Assembly (NCBI GenBank): GCA_937951625.1
Contig: CALFBP010000062.1
Coordinates: 1-50,413, forward strand
From: an uncultured Thermoguttaceae bacterium
GTDB lineage: Bacteria > Planctomycetota > Planctomycetia > Pirellulales > Thermoguttaceae
Reading direction: 5' to 3'
DNA length: 50,413 bases
Positions 17,354 through 25,171 of this stretch are shown here, in pieces. Position numbers and translations under genes: made by a program. Under the pieces are notes generated by a model, which saw only the letters and a list, made by a program, of their open reading frames with translations, was not told the DNA's origin and searched no databases. The stretch's first letter is position 1. Each line of letters opens with the position of its first letter.

Positions 17354-18508
17354 CTACCGTGCCGTCGCTGGCTTGCGGCGAATCCGATGATCGTGCCGCT
17401 TACCCTCGCGGTCCGTTTCCACGGCGGGCATGTGGCAACGCACGCAATCCGCCGCGGGCGAAACGGGGCATGAGACCGTATTGGCCGCGCCGTGGCATTC
17501 CAGGCATCGCTGCACGTAGCCGGCCGTGTCGGATGCGATGGGCGCGTGCGGATCATGACAGGTCGAGCACGCCAGACGGTCTTCCGACTGCGTAAAACAC
17601 CGGCTTTGCAGCAATTCGGCGGCCTGAAGGCGGACACTGCGGAAATGATCCGGCAGGGCCTTGAACTCGTTTGCCGCGTCGGCCTGGACGTGGCATTGGC
17701 TACAGGCGCGAATCTCTTCGATGGCGGAACGTTTCGGCCGGGGCAAACTGGGCCGACCTCGGGACTGCGCCTCGCGCATCGCCGTGGCGTGCTCGCGGCC
17801 GGGGCCGTGGCATTTCTGACAGCCCACGTTTGGCTCGAGACCTTGAATGTCTTGGTCGCGGACCTCTCCCCGCATGGCATGACAGTCCAGGCAACGGACC
17901 AGAAGGACCGGGTCAAGAACCCGACCGAAATGTTCTACCTGTTGTGCCGGAGCCTGGTCCGTGTGGCCGGGGGTCAGCTCGAAGGCAATACCATTCCCCT
18001 CCACGCGGACCGAGACGCGATGTTCGATGGCCGAGGTCCCGCCCAAGCGATTGGGAATCAAACTCAGGAAACTTACGCGACGCCTTCCCGAGCCGAAGGC
18101 GTACATCAGCGGAAAAGGATCGTTGCCGAACCGCTCGGGAAGGGTCGCGGCAAGCCCTTCGTTGGGGGCGAAATGGTAGTGGTATGTAACGCCGCGTTGC
18201 GGGTCTTTGAAGCTGGTTTTGTCAAGTCGGGCGGCGTCCGACCAGTCCGCGGCACGGCGAAGGGTTTGGGCGTGACCCGTTTGCGCATGGCTTGCCGCTT
18301 GTTGGGGATGGCACTCCGCGCACAGGTTCTCATCCACGTACAAGCCGAAGCCGGGCGGGACACTGGCCAGCACTGCCTCGGCCTGGCGCAAGGCCCGCTG
18401 CTCCGCAGGGCCAAGCCTCAACACCATCGCCGCCAGCGCCGCCAATCCGGCGATGGCCAGCCATAAAGCGATTTTCGTCCGTTGGCTAAAGATTCGTTGA
18501 TCACGCAT
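17354..18508 (-). CDS. Seven-haem c-type cytochrome, membrane-anchored
   Basis: A 384-residue protein with an N-terminal anchor (about 12-32) and seven CxxCH motifs starting at residues 63, 206, 230, 269, 314, 335 and 355. The last is CVRCHMP followed by DHRIR, the ending typical of cytochrome c554-like and TPR-associated multihaem proteins. Residues 65-205, between haem 1 and haem 2, form a haem-free domain. It is predicted to carry electrons in the periplasm. It starts at ATG 18508, overlapping the upstream TPR stop by one base (GTG 18511 is also possible), so it is translationally coupled to that TPR protein. Electron donor and acceptor are unknown. No cytochrome maturation genes lie in the window. 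Confidence 0.88.
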   Translation of the reverse strand: MRDQRIFSQRTKIALWLAIAGLAALAAMVLRLGPAEQRALRQAEAVLASVPPGFGLYVDENLCAECHPQQAASHAQTGHAQTLRRAADWSDAARLDKTSFKDPQRGVTYHYHFAPNEGLAATLPERFGNDPFPLMYAFGSGRRRVSFLSLIPNRLGGTSAIEHRVSVRVEGNGIAFELTPGHTDQAPAQQVEHFGRVLDPVLLVRCLDCHAMRGEVRDQDIQGLEPNVGCQKCHGPGREHATAMREAQSRGRPSLPRPKRSAIEEIRACSQCHVQADAANEFKALPDHFRSVRLQAAELLQSRCFTQSEDRLACSTCHDPHAPIASDTAGYVQRCLECHGAANTVSCPVSPAADCVRCHMPAVETDREGKRHDHRIRRKPATAR

Positions 18509-19557
18509 CACGGCGTCCGTTGTCTCGCCCGGCGAATACGCTGGACGTGCTGCCGGAATTTTTCCGCCTCTTCCGATTTCCCAGCCGCGGCCGCCGCCTG
18601 GGCCAAGAGGGAAACCAGACGCAATTCGTCGGGATACCTCTCATAGAGCGGCACGAGCCGCTCGTATGCCTTGTCCCCCTGACGTTCGAAAAGCAACAGC
18701 TCGGCTTCCAAGAGCCGACAGTTGATGTCGTCGGGAGCGAGCTTCAAGGCCTTTTCGATTTCGGCCTTGGCCTCCTCGTGCCTCCCTTGGTCTCGCGCCG
18801 CCGCGGCCAACCACCGTCGGGCATGGACATCGTTGGGGTTACGGGTCAAGCACCACACGGCCTCCCGCCGCGTCTCCGCCGGCTGACCTGTCTTGCCGTA
18901 GGCATAGCATAAATTCAAGTGCGCCGCGTAATTCTCGGGTTCCCGATCCAACACCGCAAGCAAGGGCGGAATCATCTCCGCATGGCGATCCAAGTCATCG
19001 TACAGCTCCGCCAGAAGAAAATGGGCGCCCGTGAGGGAAGGATCGAGCTGTACAGCCCGTTGCGCGCGAGCAAGCGCCAGCGAGAGCTCCCGTTGCCGGT
19101 GAAAAATTTGGGCCAAGGAGAATTGCACCCAGGCATCCTCCGGATGCAGCGGCTCCAAGGCCAATAGCGACTCTTTCGCCTCGCGATCGCGCCCCAGGGC
19201 GAGGCAGATCCGCGCAAGCAGTCGCAACGCCTCACCATGTTCCGCGGCCTCCGGCGGGATCTTGCGGAGTTCAACGAGCGATTGGGCGGGATCGATGCCC
19301 TCCAAAACGGCAGCCAGCTCCAACCGCGCCTGCCAATCGCGGGGATGCTCGGCCAAATGCAGCATGTAACCTTCAACGGCTAAAGGCAATTGACCTCCCG
19401 CAATGGCGGCTTGCGTGATTTGTAAAGGACTCGGCCGCCGCAGCCAGGCCACCAGCGACACCGCTGCCCAAACGACTGCCGCCAGAGCGAGCACCTGACA
19501 CAACCGCTCGATGCGGCTTGCTTCGTTTTTTGAACCTGAGCGTGCGCCGCTCGTCAT
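18508..19557 (-). CDS. Membrane-anchored TPR protein
   Basis: A 349-residue protein with a hydrophobic anchor (about 18-38) and then TPR units through the C-terminus (for example AWVQFSLAQIFHRQRELSLA, AAHLNLCYAYGKTGQPAETR, and a final unit near LVSLLAQAAAAAGKSEEAEK). It has no catalytic motif. It is coupled to the seven-haem cytochrome by a TGATG junction, so it likely acts as its docking or assembly partner. It sits 119 bases downstream of the dihaem cytochrome gene on the same strand. Confidence 0.8.
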   Translation of the reverse strand: MTSGARSGSKNEASRIERLCQVLALAAVVWAAVSLVAWLRRPSPLQITQAAIAGGQLPLAVEGYMLHLAEHPRDWQARLELAAVLEGIDPAQSLVELRKIPPEAAEHGEALRLLARICLALGRDREAKESLLALEPLHPEDAWVQFSLAQIFHRQRELSLALARAQRAVQLDPSLTGAHFLLAELYDDLDRHAEMIPPLLAVLDREPENYAAHLNLCYAYGKTGQPAETRREAVWCLTRNPNDVHARRWLAAAARDQGRHEEAKAEIEKALKLAPDDINCRLLEAELLLFERQGDKAYERLVPLYERYPDELRLVSLLAQAAAAAGKSEEAEKFRQHVQRIRRARQRTP

Positions 19558-19676
19558 CCGAATGGCTCCCCAACCGAACGCCCTGCCCAGCGATCGGGTC
19601 TACCGATAGCGTTCTATCCCATGAATGTCAAGTTTCGATTGCCTCACGAGTTTCCCGGCGGCGTTGTAGAGCTTCC

Positions 19677-20699
19677 TTATTGGACGAAACGTCGGCGGTA
19701 CGCGTGGACTTCGGCATATTCGCGGCGATCGTGATTGGTCAATAGACGCTCGGGCGGCCGGGCCAGCGAGAGAATGAACGCCACAAGATCTTTCAACTCA
19801 TCTTCCGGCAGCCCCGGAGCCGCAGGATGAGCGGTGCCCGGCATTCCCACGACGATCCGCAAGTAAATGGCCTCCCGGGTCCGTCCGCCTTTGAACGGCT
19901 CGTGTACCAAGTCGCGTGGCCGATTCGGTTCGCCCGCCGAGTCGAATAAAGCCTGGTCCGCGGCCCCCATGCCGTCCTCGCCATGGCAATTCTCGCATCC
20001 CAACGTGCGGTACGCAATCTTGCCCCGTGCGATGGCCGCCTCGTCACTGGCCCAGTGCTGAGGCAGAGCAACGGGCTGGCCCGGCGTCGTCATTTGCTCC
20101 ACGGCCTCGTTCACTTCCATCTCAACCGGTTCCTCGCCCGCTTGCAGCATGGCACGAGTGACTTGGCGTCGCGTGCCCTCGCGCCGCAGCCTGAGGACCT
20201 CTTGGGCCAGAAGCCTTCGTTCGGCGGGCTTCAATGAGTCGAAGGCCCTCATCGAAGTGCCCGGCATCCCCTTTGCGAGGACCCATTCTATGTCCTCCAG
20301 CGACGCTATGCCGTTTTCCGTACTGGCCAGCGGCAGCCCGCCAGCGCTGAAATCTCGCGGGCGAGGGAAAAGGTAGCGGGCAGCCTTTCCCAGCCCGTCG
20401 CCTGCTACGCCATGACAGACCTCGCAGTGTTTCGCGTACAACCGCTCGCCGTCTGCAACTTCGCCACCTTGGGCCGTCGACGGAGTGTCTGGAGTTCGGG
20501 CCTGATTCTGGACCGAAGCGACCACGTCAGGCGTGGAATGGTCCGCGATCGCAAAGCCCCTTTCCCACTGCCACAAAATGGCCATCGTGAAAGGCATAAG
20601 GCAAGCGATGATAATCACGGTCCCCCGTGTCAGAACACTTGACCTCAACTGCGGCCCATCGCGATGGGGAACCTCATGTTTCCCGAGCGATTGCGACAT
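19677..20699 (-). CDS. Dihaem cytochrome c, membrane-anchored
   Basis: A 340-residue protein with an anchor at about residues 26-44 and two class I cytochrome c domains. The first has CEVCH (92-96) and the second CENCH (235-239). Each is followed by a candidate axial Met in GMPGT (Met145 and Met286). Such dihaem proteins shuttle electrons in the periplasm. The open frame also allows ATG 20717. ATG 20699 is preferred because AAAGG lies about ten bases before it. It is the first gene of the minus-strand group leading to the TPR protein, the seven-haem cytochrome and the SGNH hydrolase. Confidence 0.85.
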   Translation of the reverse strand: MSQSLGKHEVPHRDGPQLRSSVLTRGTVIIIACLMPFTMAILWQWERGFAIADHSTPDVVASVQNQARTPDTPSTAQGGEVADGERLYAKHCEVCHGVAGDGLGKAARYLFPRPRDFSAGGLPLASTENGIASLEDIEWVLAKGMPGTSMRAFDSLKPAERRLLAQEVLRLRREGTRRQVTRAMLQAGEEPVEMEVNEAVEQMTTPGQPVALPQHWASDEAAIARGKIAYRTLGCENCHGEDGMGAADQALFDSAGEPNRPRDLVHEPFKGGRTREAIYLRIVVGMPGTAHPAAPGLPEDELKDLVAFILSLARPPERLLTNHDRREYAEVHAYRRRFVQ

Positions 20700-20717
20700 A
20701 AGCGGTTGCCTTTGCAT

Positions 20718-21235
20718 CGGTGGCCAAATCAGAGGCTTACTATCGCCGCCCGTCCGCGTCCTATGACTGAGGGCAATCTCTTTTCAGGGCATCGGGAGGA
20801 AAACGACGAGGAACCACGGGCCAAGAAAAGGATGAGATGTCTCAATTGGCTATGGATCGGCTCAGCCATGCTCCCAGGGAAAACGGGCAAGCGTACCTCT
20901 GGCCGCATCGCGGAGCCTGCGCCCCTCCTACCGTCGTCCCAGTAAATTTCGATTCTACTCCGAAGCCGCAACCTTGTCCAAGCGATCCGGGTCGCCGAAA
21001 AAACCGCCTTCGGGCACGCGGCCTTGGGCACGATGTCACCGGAGCCAGGTCTGCGACATAAAGCTCCAGCCGATTCGCCTTTGATCCACTCGAACGCTTC
21101 ATCTCAATGCGGTCGGCTTTCACAACGAATTTTTGCGCGGCAAGCGACGTCGGACGCTTCCGTAGTGCTTGCCTCGACGCAGGAGCACGTGTTACCTTGA
21201 CCTGAAGCGTTCAGTCAGCCTTTCTTCCAGAGCCG
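20718..21235. other. 518-base region between divergent genes, possible decayed coding remnant
   Basis: No intact gene is recognised. A minus-strand open frame (about 20842-21123) reads protein-like at its start (KADRIEMKRS, then ANRLELYVADLAPVT) before becoming Arg/Pro-rich. A second frame (20729-21031) takes over near the point where the first degenerates. This could be a frameshifted gene fragment, but it is not certain. No strong promoter is seen for either flanking gene. Confidence 0.3.
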
Positions 21236-22936
21236 ATGAAGATCAGAACAGGCAGGCGATTTTTCGCACTCCTTTTAAGCGGGTTTATCGTGGCGACCTG
21301 CGGGCTGGTGACGTGGGTCGTGGGGTGGCGTTGGTTCGGCCGCGGATTGGAAACGCCCTCTTCGGACTTGCAGGCAGTTCCGTCAAAAACAAACGATAAC
21401 ACAGCCTTAGAGACCCGGATTCGTGCCTTTTGCGGCGATTGCCACGCCCTGCCGCGGCCAGAGAGCTTCCCCCGTGATGCTTGGCCAGCCGAGGTCGAGA
21501 AAGCCTACCGGAAATATGAGGATTCGGGCCGTACCGATCTGGATCCGCCTCTGCTGGGTCAGACGATCGAGTTCTACCGTTCCCGCGCGCCGGAAGTCCT
21601 TTCCTACCCAGAACCGAAAGAGGCCGAGAGGCCATTCCGCGCTAAGTTTCAACCGGAAACATTCGAGCTGGATGCAGAACAAACGGGGCCGTCGGCGATT
21701 GCCGGCCTATGCTGGACCTCGCTCGGATCGACGAATAGTGCATCGCCAAGTCGCGTGGCCGGCAAAGCAAGCGATTCGCACCGGTCGTCCGGGGAGTCGA
21801 ACACAAGGACCGATTCCCCCGATCAACAGACCGAAGGCCGCCCGGTCCTTGTGGCCAGCGACATGTTCTCGGGCCGTGTGGTGGCATTGGACCTTGCCAG
21901 CCCAAGACGCCCGGTACGCCTTTTGGTTCAAATGAACCATCCGTGCCACGTCGAGCCATGCGACCTCGACGGCGATGGAGCAACCGACCTCCTGATCGCC
22001 GACCTGGGAAGCTACGACGTCCGCGACCATGATCTGGGCCGCGTGGTCTGGTTGCGGCAGGACAAGCAAATGGGCCGCTTCGCGGAGCATGTCCTTGCCT
22101 CCGGACTAGGCCGCGTGGCCGATGCCCGGCCGATTCCCCTCGATACCAACGGGACATTCGGCATTGTGGTGGCGGAATTCGGATATTTTCGCACGGGGAG
22201 CGTCTTGCTGTTGACGAACGCAGCTCCTCCCGGCAAACCGATGCACTTCGAGCCCCGGGTTTTGGACCCGCGTGCCGGTGCGATCCACGTCCCGGTGTGC
22301 GACCTGGATGGCGACGGCCTTGCTGATTTCCTCGCTCTGATCAGCAACGAAAGCGAATGCGTCGAGGCCTTTTTGCAGCGTGGCCAAGGACAGTTTCATC
22401 GCCAGACACTTTGGAGAGGTCCGGACCTCTCGTTCGGCTCCAGTGGGATTGAGCTGGTCGATTTGGACGGCGACGGCGATCTGGATGTCCTTTACACGAA
22501 CGGGGATTCGTTCGACAACATGTACGTCACCCCCTGGCACGGCCTCCAATGGCTGGAAAACTTGGGAGGCGTTCGGTTCAAGTATCATCGATTGACAGAC
22601 ATGTCCGGGGCGTGCGTGGCGCGAGCCGGCGACTTTGACGACGACGGGGATTTGGACATCCTCACGGTCGCCTTCCTCCCCACCGCCTTAAAACCGCAAT
22701 GGCTCGCAGAGCAACCGTTGCCCTCGATCGTGCTATTGGAACAGACGTCGCCGCGCAAGTTCGTGCGGCACACGTTGGAGAAGGGATTCCCTTGCCATGC
22801 GGCGATTGTCGTTGCTGACTTCAATCGGGACGGTCGTCTCGATTTCGCCGTCGGCAACCATGCCGGGGGACATCGCGCCAAGGAGCTTGGGAGGACTTGG
22901 CTAACGGTCTGGTGGAATCGCGGCCCGCCTTTATAG
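21236..22936 (+). CDS. FG-GAP/VCBS propeller with N-terminal single haem c site
   Basis: A 566-residue protein with an anchor (about 8-31), then a small haem-binding segment with FCGDCHALPRPESF (CxxCH at 66-70). A long FG-GAP/VCBS domain follows with Ca-binding-type loops (CDLDGDGATDLLIA, CDLDGDGLADFLAL, VDLDGDGDLDVLYTN, GDFDDDGDLDILTV, ADFNRDGRLDFAVG). A Ser/Thr/Asp-rich low-complexity stretch (about 160-200) separates the parts. Haem-plus-VCBS proteins of this kind are seen in planctomycetes, usually unnamed, and the role is unknown. It is divergent from the dihaem cytochrome gene. It lacks the ASPIC/UnbV tail found in the two CRTAC1 proteins of this window. Confidence 0.8.
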   Translation: MKIRTGRRFFALLLSGFIVATCGLVTWVVGWRWFGRGLETPSSDLQAVPSKTNDNTALETRIRAFCGDCHALPRPESFPRDAWPAEVEKAYRKYEDSGRTDLDPPLLGQTIEFYRSRAPEVLSYPEPKEAERPFRAKFQPETFELDAEQTGPSAIAGLCWTSLGSTNSASPSRVAGKASDSHRSSGESNTRTDSPDQQTEGRPVLVASDMFSGRVVALDLASPRRPVRLLVQMNHPCHVEPCDLDGDGATDLLIADLGSYDVRDHDLGRVVWLRQDKQMGRFAEHVLASGLGRVADARPIPLDTNGTFGIVVAEFGYFRTGSVLLLTNAAPPGKPMHFEPRVLDPRAGAIHVPVCDLDGDGLADFLALISNESECVEAFLQRGQGQFHRQTLWRGPDLSFGSSGIELVDLDGDGDLDVLYTNGDSFDNMYVTPWHGLQWLENLGGVRFKYHRLTDMSGACVARAGDFDDDGDLDILTVAFLPTALKPQWLAEQPLPSIVLLEQTSPRKFVRHTLEKGFPCHAAIVVADFNRDGRLDFAVGNHAGGHRAKELGRTWLTVWWNRGPPL

Positions 22937-22953
22937 ACCCCCCGTGGTGGGGT
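22937..22953 (+). terminator. Weak hairpin with AT-rich tail after the haem-propeller gene
   Basis: ACCCC (22937-22941) pairs with GGGGT (22949-22953) around a 7-base loop, directly after the TAG stop. It is followed by TAAATTAAATTA. The stem is short, so confidence is modest. Confidence 0.4.
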
Positions 22954-23046
22954 TAAATTAAATTACAGGTAGTATAATTTCTGCTAAAAGCCACAAACGC
23001 GTCGCAGGTAATTTAGACGCGTTTCAGAATTTAAAGAACCGATTAC

Positions 23047-23075
23047 TTGACTTTGGGTTTAATTTCGATTAAACG
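23047..23075 (+). promoter_or_regulatory. Promoter-like element of the second DUF1559 gene
   Basis: TTGACT (23047-23052) and TAAACG (23070-23075) have a 17-base spacer. The flanking TTACTTGACT nearly repeats the 10-mer upstream of the first DUF1559 gene. The -10 is weak on its own; the shared context is the main support. Confidence 0.42.
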
Positions 23076-23294
23076 TTATCGAGTGCGTTGGGGTCTCAAT
23101 GTATCCGCTAGATTGTTTCGAAGGGCGTGAGTAGCTTCGTTCGCGAGTGTGGGTTATTCCGGCATCGGACCCGAAATTCAAAGAAAAGGGCGATTTGGCC
23201 GACGTTTTTGGGGATGGGAGTGAAAGCCTTCCACCGAGCGGTGATGGGGGCTTCTTGTATTTGTGCTTTTCTTTTGCTTTGAGAGGAGAACTGT

Positions 23295-24314
23295 ATGAAG
23301 AGCCATCCGAAAGTCCGGTGGCTGGGCCGGTCGTTCAAGATCGGCTTCACGCTCGTCGAGTTGTTGGTGGTGATCGCCATCATTGGCATTTTGATCGCCC
23401 TGTTGTTGCCTGCCGTGCAGGCGGCCCGCGAAGCGGCGCGACGCAGCGCCTGTACGAACAACATGAAACAGATCGCCTTGGCCGTGCATAACTACCACGA
23501 TGTGCATAAGGTATTCCCCCCGGCCTCGGCGGGCTACCAAGGCACGGCGTATGCCGGCTGTCCTGGCTGGGTACTGTCCAACGGCTTCAGTTGGCGGTGC
23601 TTGATTCTGCCCCAGCTCGAACAAGCCCCGCTCTACAACAAAATGAACTTCAAGTACCATTACCAGGGCTGCTACCCGCAGGGCGACTTAAGGCCATTCC
23701 CTTACATGGGCAGCCCCACCGATGACCCACAGCCGGTGGGTTACACTCTGATCCCCACATTCATGTGCCCGAGCGACCCGACTCCTAGGGTTGGAAGCGA
23801 TGCCCCCACAAACTATGCGGGCATTTGGGGTGACTTAGCTCGTCCGGAGTTGAATCCGCCCCGCGGCATTTTCGCTGCGCGGGTGCCTGTCTCGGTGGCA
23901 AACGTCCTGGACGGGACTTCAAACACCGCGATGATCGGTGAAGTGTACCGCGGAAAGCAGATTCAACACGCCGTGACGCAAGGGTTTTTAAATATGGAGC
24001 GGTGTCGAAGATGGGTCGAGGAGACCGCCTATTGCGGCGCCTCGACCAACCGTCCGCCGAACTGGGGTCCGGCGAACGTTCAAGACCCGGCACCGTATAT
24101 CGCCTCGGCCGATTTGATCACGTGGACCGATTCGGTCTGCGCGGGCTGTTTCCAAGACATCGACCGTCGGCCCATTTCCAGCTTGCACCCCGGTGGGGCT
24201 CTGGCTGCCTATGCCGATGGAGCCGTCAAGTTCATTTCCGAGACGGTGGATCGGCAGGTTTGGGCCAACACCGGCACGATGGCTGGAAAAGAGCCGAACA
24301 CGTACAACCCGTGA
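23295..24314 (+). CDS. DUF1559 protein with prepilin-type N-terminus
   Basis: A 339-residue paralogue of the protein at 4961-6079. A 17-residue basic leader is followed by [20 protein letters not shown] and [21 protein letters not shown] central DUF1559 domain contains CPSDP and DGTSNTAMIGEVY, and the end has SSLHPGGALAAYADGAVKFI. The start is well supported by GAGAGGAG (23281-23288). A strong terminator lies just downstream, so it is probably a single-gene transcript. It is presumably inserted in the membrane as a pseudopilin-like surface or secretion component; the role is unknown. It has about six Cys in the mature part, unlike most of its neighbours. Confidence 0.92.
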   Translation: MKSHPKVRWLGRSFKIGFTLVELLVVIAIIGILIALLLPAVQAAREAARRSACTNNMKQIALAVHNYHDVHKVFPPASAGYQGTAYAGCPGWVLSNGFSWRCLILPQLEQAPLYNKMNFKYHYQGCYPQGDLRPFPYMGSPTDDPQPVGYTLIPTFMCPSDPTPRVGSDAPTNYAGIWGDLARPELNPPRGIFAARVPVSVANVLDGTSNTAMIGEVYRGKQIQHAVTQGFLNMERCRRWVEETAYCGASTNRPPNWGPANVQDPAPYIASADLITWTDSVCAGCFQDIDRRPISSLHPGGALAAYADGAVKFISETVDRQVWANTGTMAGKEPNTYNP

Positions 24315-24412
24315 TCGGCAGCCGGCTTGCCTGCGCCTCGAGCCCGAAAAGTTAGCTTGGGGTGGGCAGCCATCGCTATCGAGCTTTAGGTCGATTTTCT
24401 AGCGTAAAGCTT

Positions 24413-24445
24413 TCTGTGCCCGTGGGGTTTCCCTGCGGGCACAGA
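24413..24445 (+). terminator. Strong intrinsic terminator after the second DUF1559 gene
   Basis: TCTGTGCCCG (24413-24422) pairs perfectly with CGGGCACAGA (24436-24445). The stem continues inward by five more pairs (two of them G-T) to a TTT loop, and is followed by GTCGTTTTAG. This is the clearest intrinsic terminator in the window. Confidence 0.75.
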
Positions 24446-24500
24446 GTCGTTTTAGTGCTTTTGGCGACATAACAACCCGATCAATGGAAAGGAGCCGCTC

Positions 24501-24905
24501 GTGGTGACTCGCAACTTTTACTTCTGTGCTTTATTGACCTTGGTTTTGTTGGGGTGCGATGCGGCAAGCAGCCAAAAAGCAAGAATGCAGGGCACCCCGG
24601 CACCGAATTGGCCAGCCCTCTCAGCCTTGAATAGCGAAAGCGGGATGATGTCCGTGGGCATGGCCTTACAGATGCAAGGCCCTGCCGCCGCGAAACAAGC
24701 TGCGGCAGCGCCTGAGTTCAAGAAGCTCCTCGACGATTTCGACAAAGCGGGGGTCCCTTCCCAGTTCGCGAACGCGGCCCGGCAATCTGCCCACAAAGAA
24801 CTTGTGGAGTCCTTGAGGAAGTTGCCTGATGCCGCCTCCGACGACGAGGTGAAGTCGCTCTGGGAGAAGGCCAGGGCCAGCATGCAGACGTTGACCACTC
24901 CTTGA
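24501..24905 (+). CDS. Lipoprotein, 134 residues, unknown function
   Basis: The signal ends in LVLLGCDAASS, a good lipobox with Cys19. The mature part is mostly helical and Ala/Lys-rich (for example AAPEFKKLLDDFDKAG and DEVKSLWEKARASMQ), with no recognised domain. The GTG start at 24501 has a clear GGAAAGGAG at 24486-24494. It follows the DUF1559 gene and its terminator and precedes the CRTAC1 lipoprotein. Pairing of a small lipoprotein with a DUF1559 gene is a common planctomycete arrangement as I recall. Function cannot be assigned. Confidence 0.75.
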   Translation: MVTRNFYFCALLTLVLLGCDAASSQKARMQGTPAPNWPALSALNSESGMMSVGMALQMQGPAAAKQAAAAPEFKKLLDDFDKAGVPSQFANAARQSAHKELVESLRKLPDAASDDEVKSLWEKARASMQTLTTP

Positions 24906-25171
24906 ACGGCGGTCGGCCGGCCAGTTCCATCGCGGCAAAGTGGCCCAAGGTAGGCCCCTGAGGGTGAGTGGTTCCGGGAACCTGCGCCCAGGGTGGTATA
25001 TTTGGCGCCCGGGCCATTTTCACTAATCGAGAATCGTTGCTCACTGCCAGCGATTTCACATTCAAAAATCATTTGTCTCGGCATCGATGGTCGGCTGAAG
25101 TGTTTTTCCGAGGATCCTGGCGGCGATCCTGGCGAGGAGAATTCGATATTTCATGCCCCAGGGCAGCGTGG

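Larger units (their letters stand above)
22937..23294. other. 358-base AT-rich intergenic region upstream of second DUF1559 gene
   Basis: Clearly more AT-rich than its surroundings up to about 23090. It holds the weak hairpin above, a perfect 9-bp inverted repeat AAACGCGTC (22995-23003)/GACGCGTTT (23016-23024), and the promoter-like element at 23047-23075. That leaves a leader of about 210 bases before the start codon. No gene is seen. Confidence 0.55.

Noticed and set aside
17302-17916. 615-base N-terminal extension of the SGNH hydrolase frame overlapping the cytochrome gene
   Set aside because: The extension is Arg/Pro/Cys-rich shadow sequence of the seven-haem cytochrome in another frame. 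GTG 17301 with a Shine-Dalgarno and a proper anchor explains the gene.
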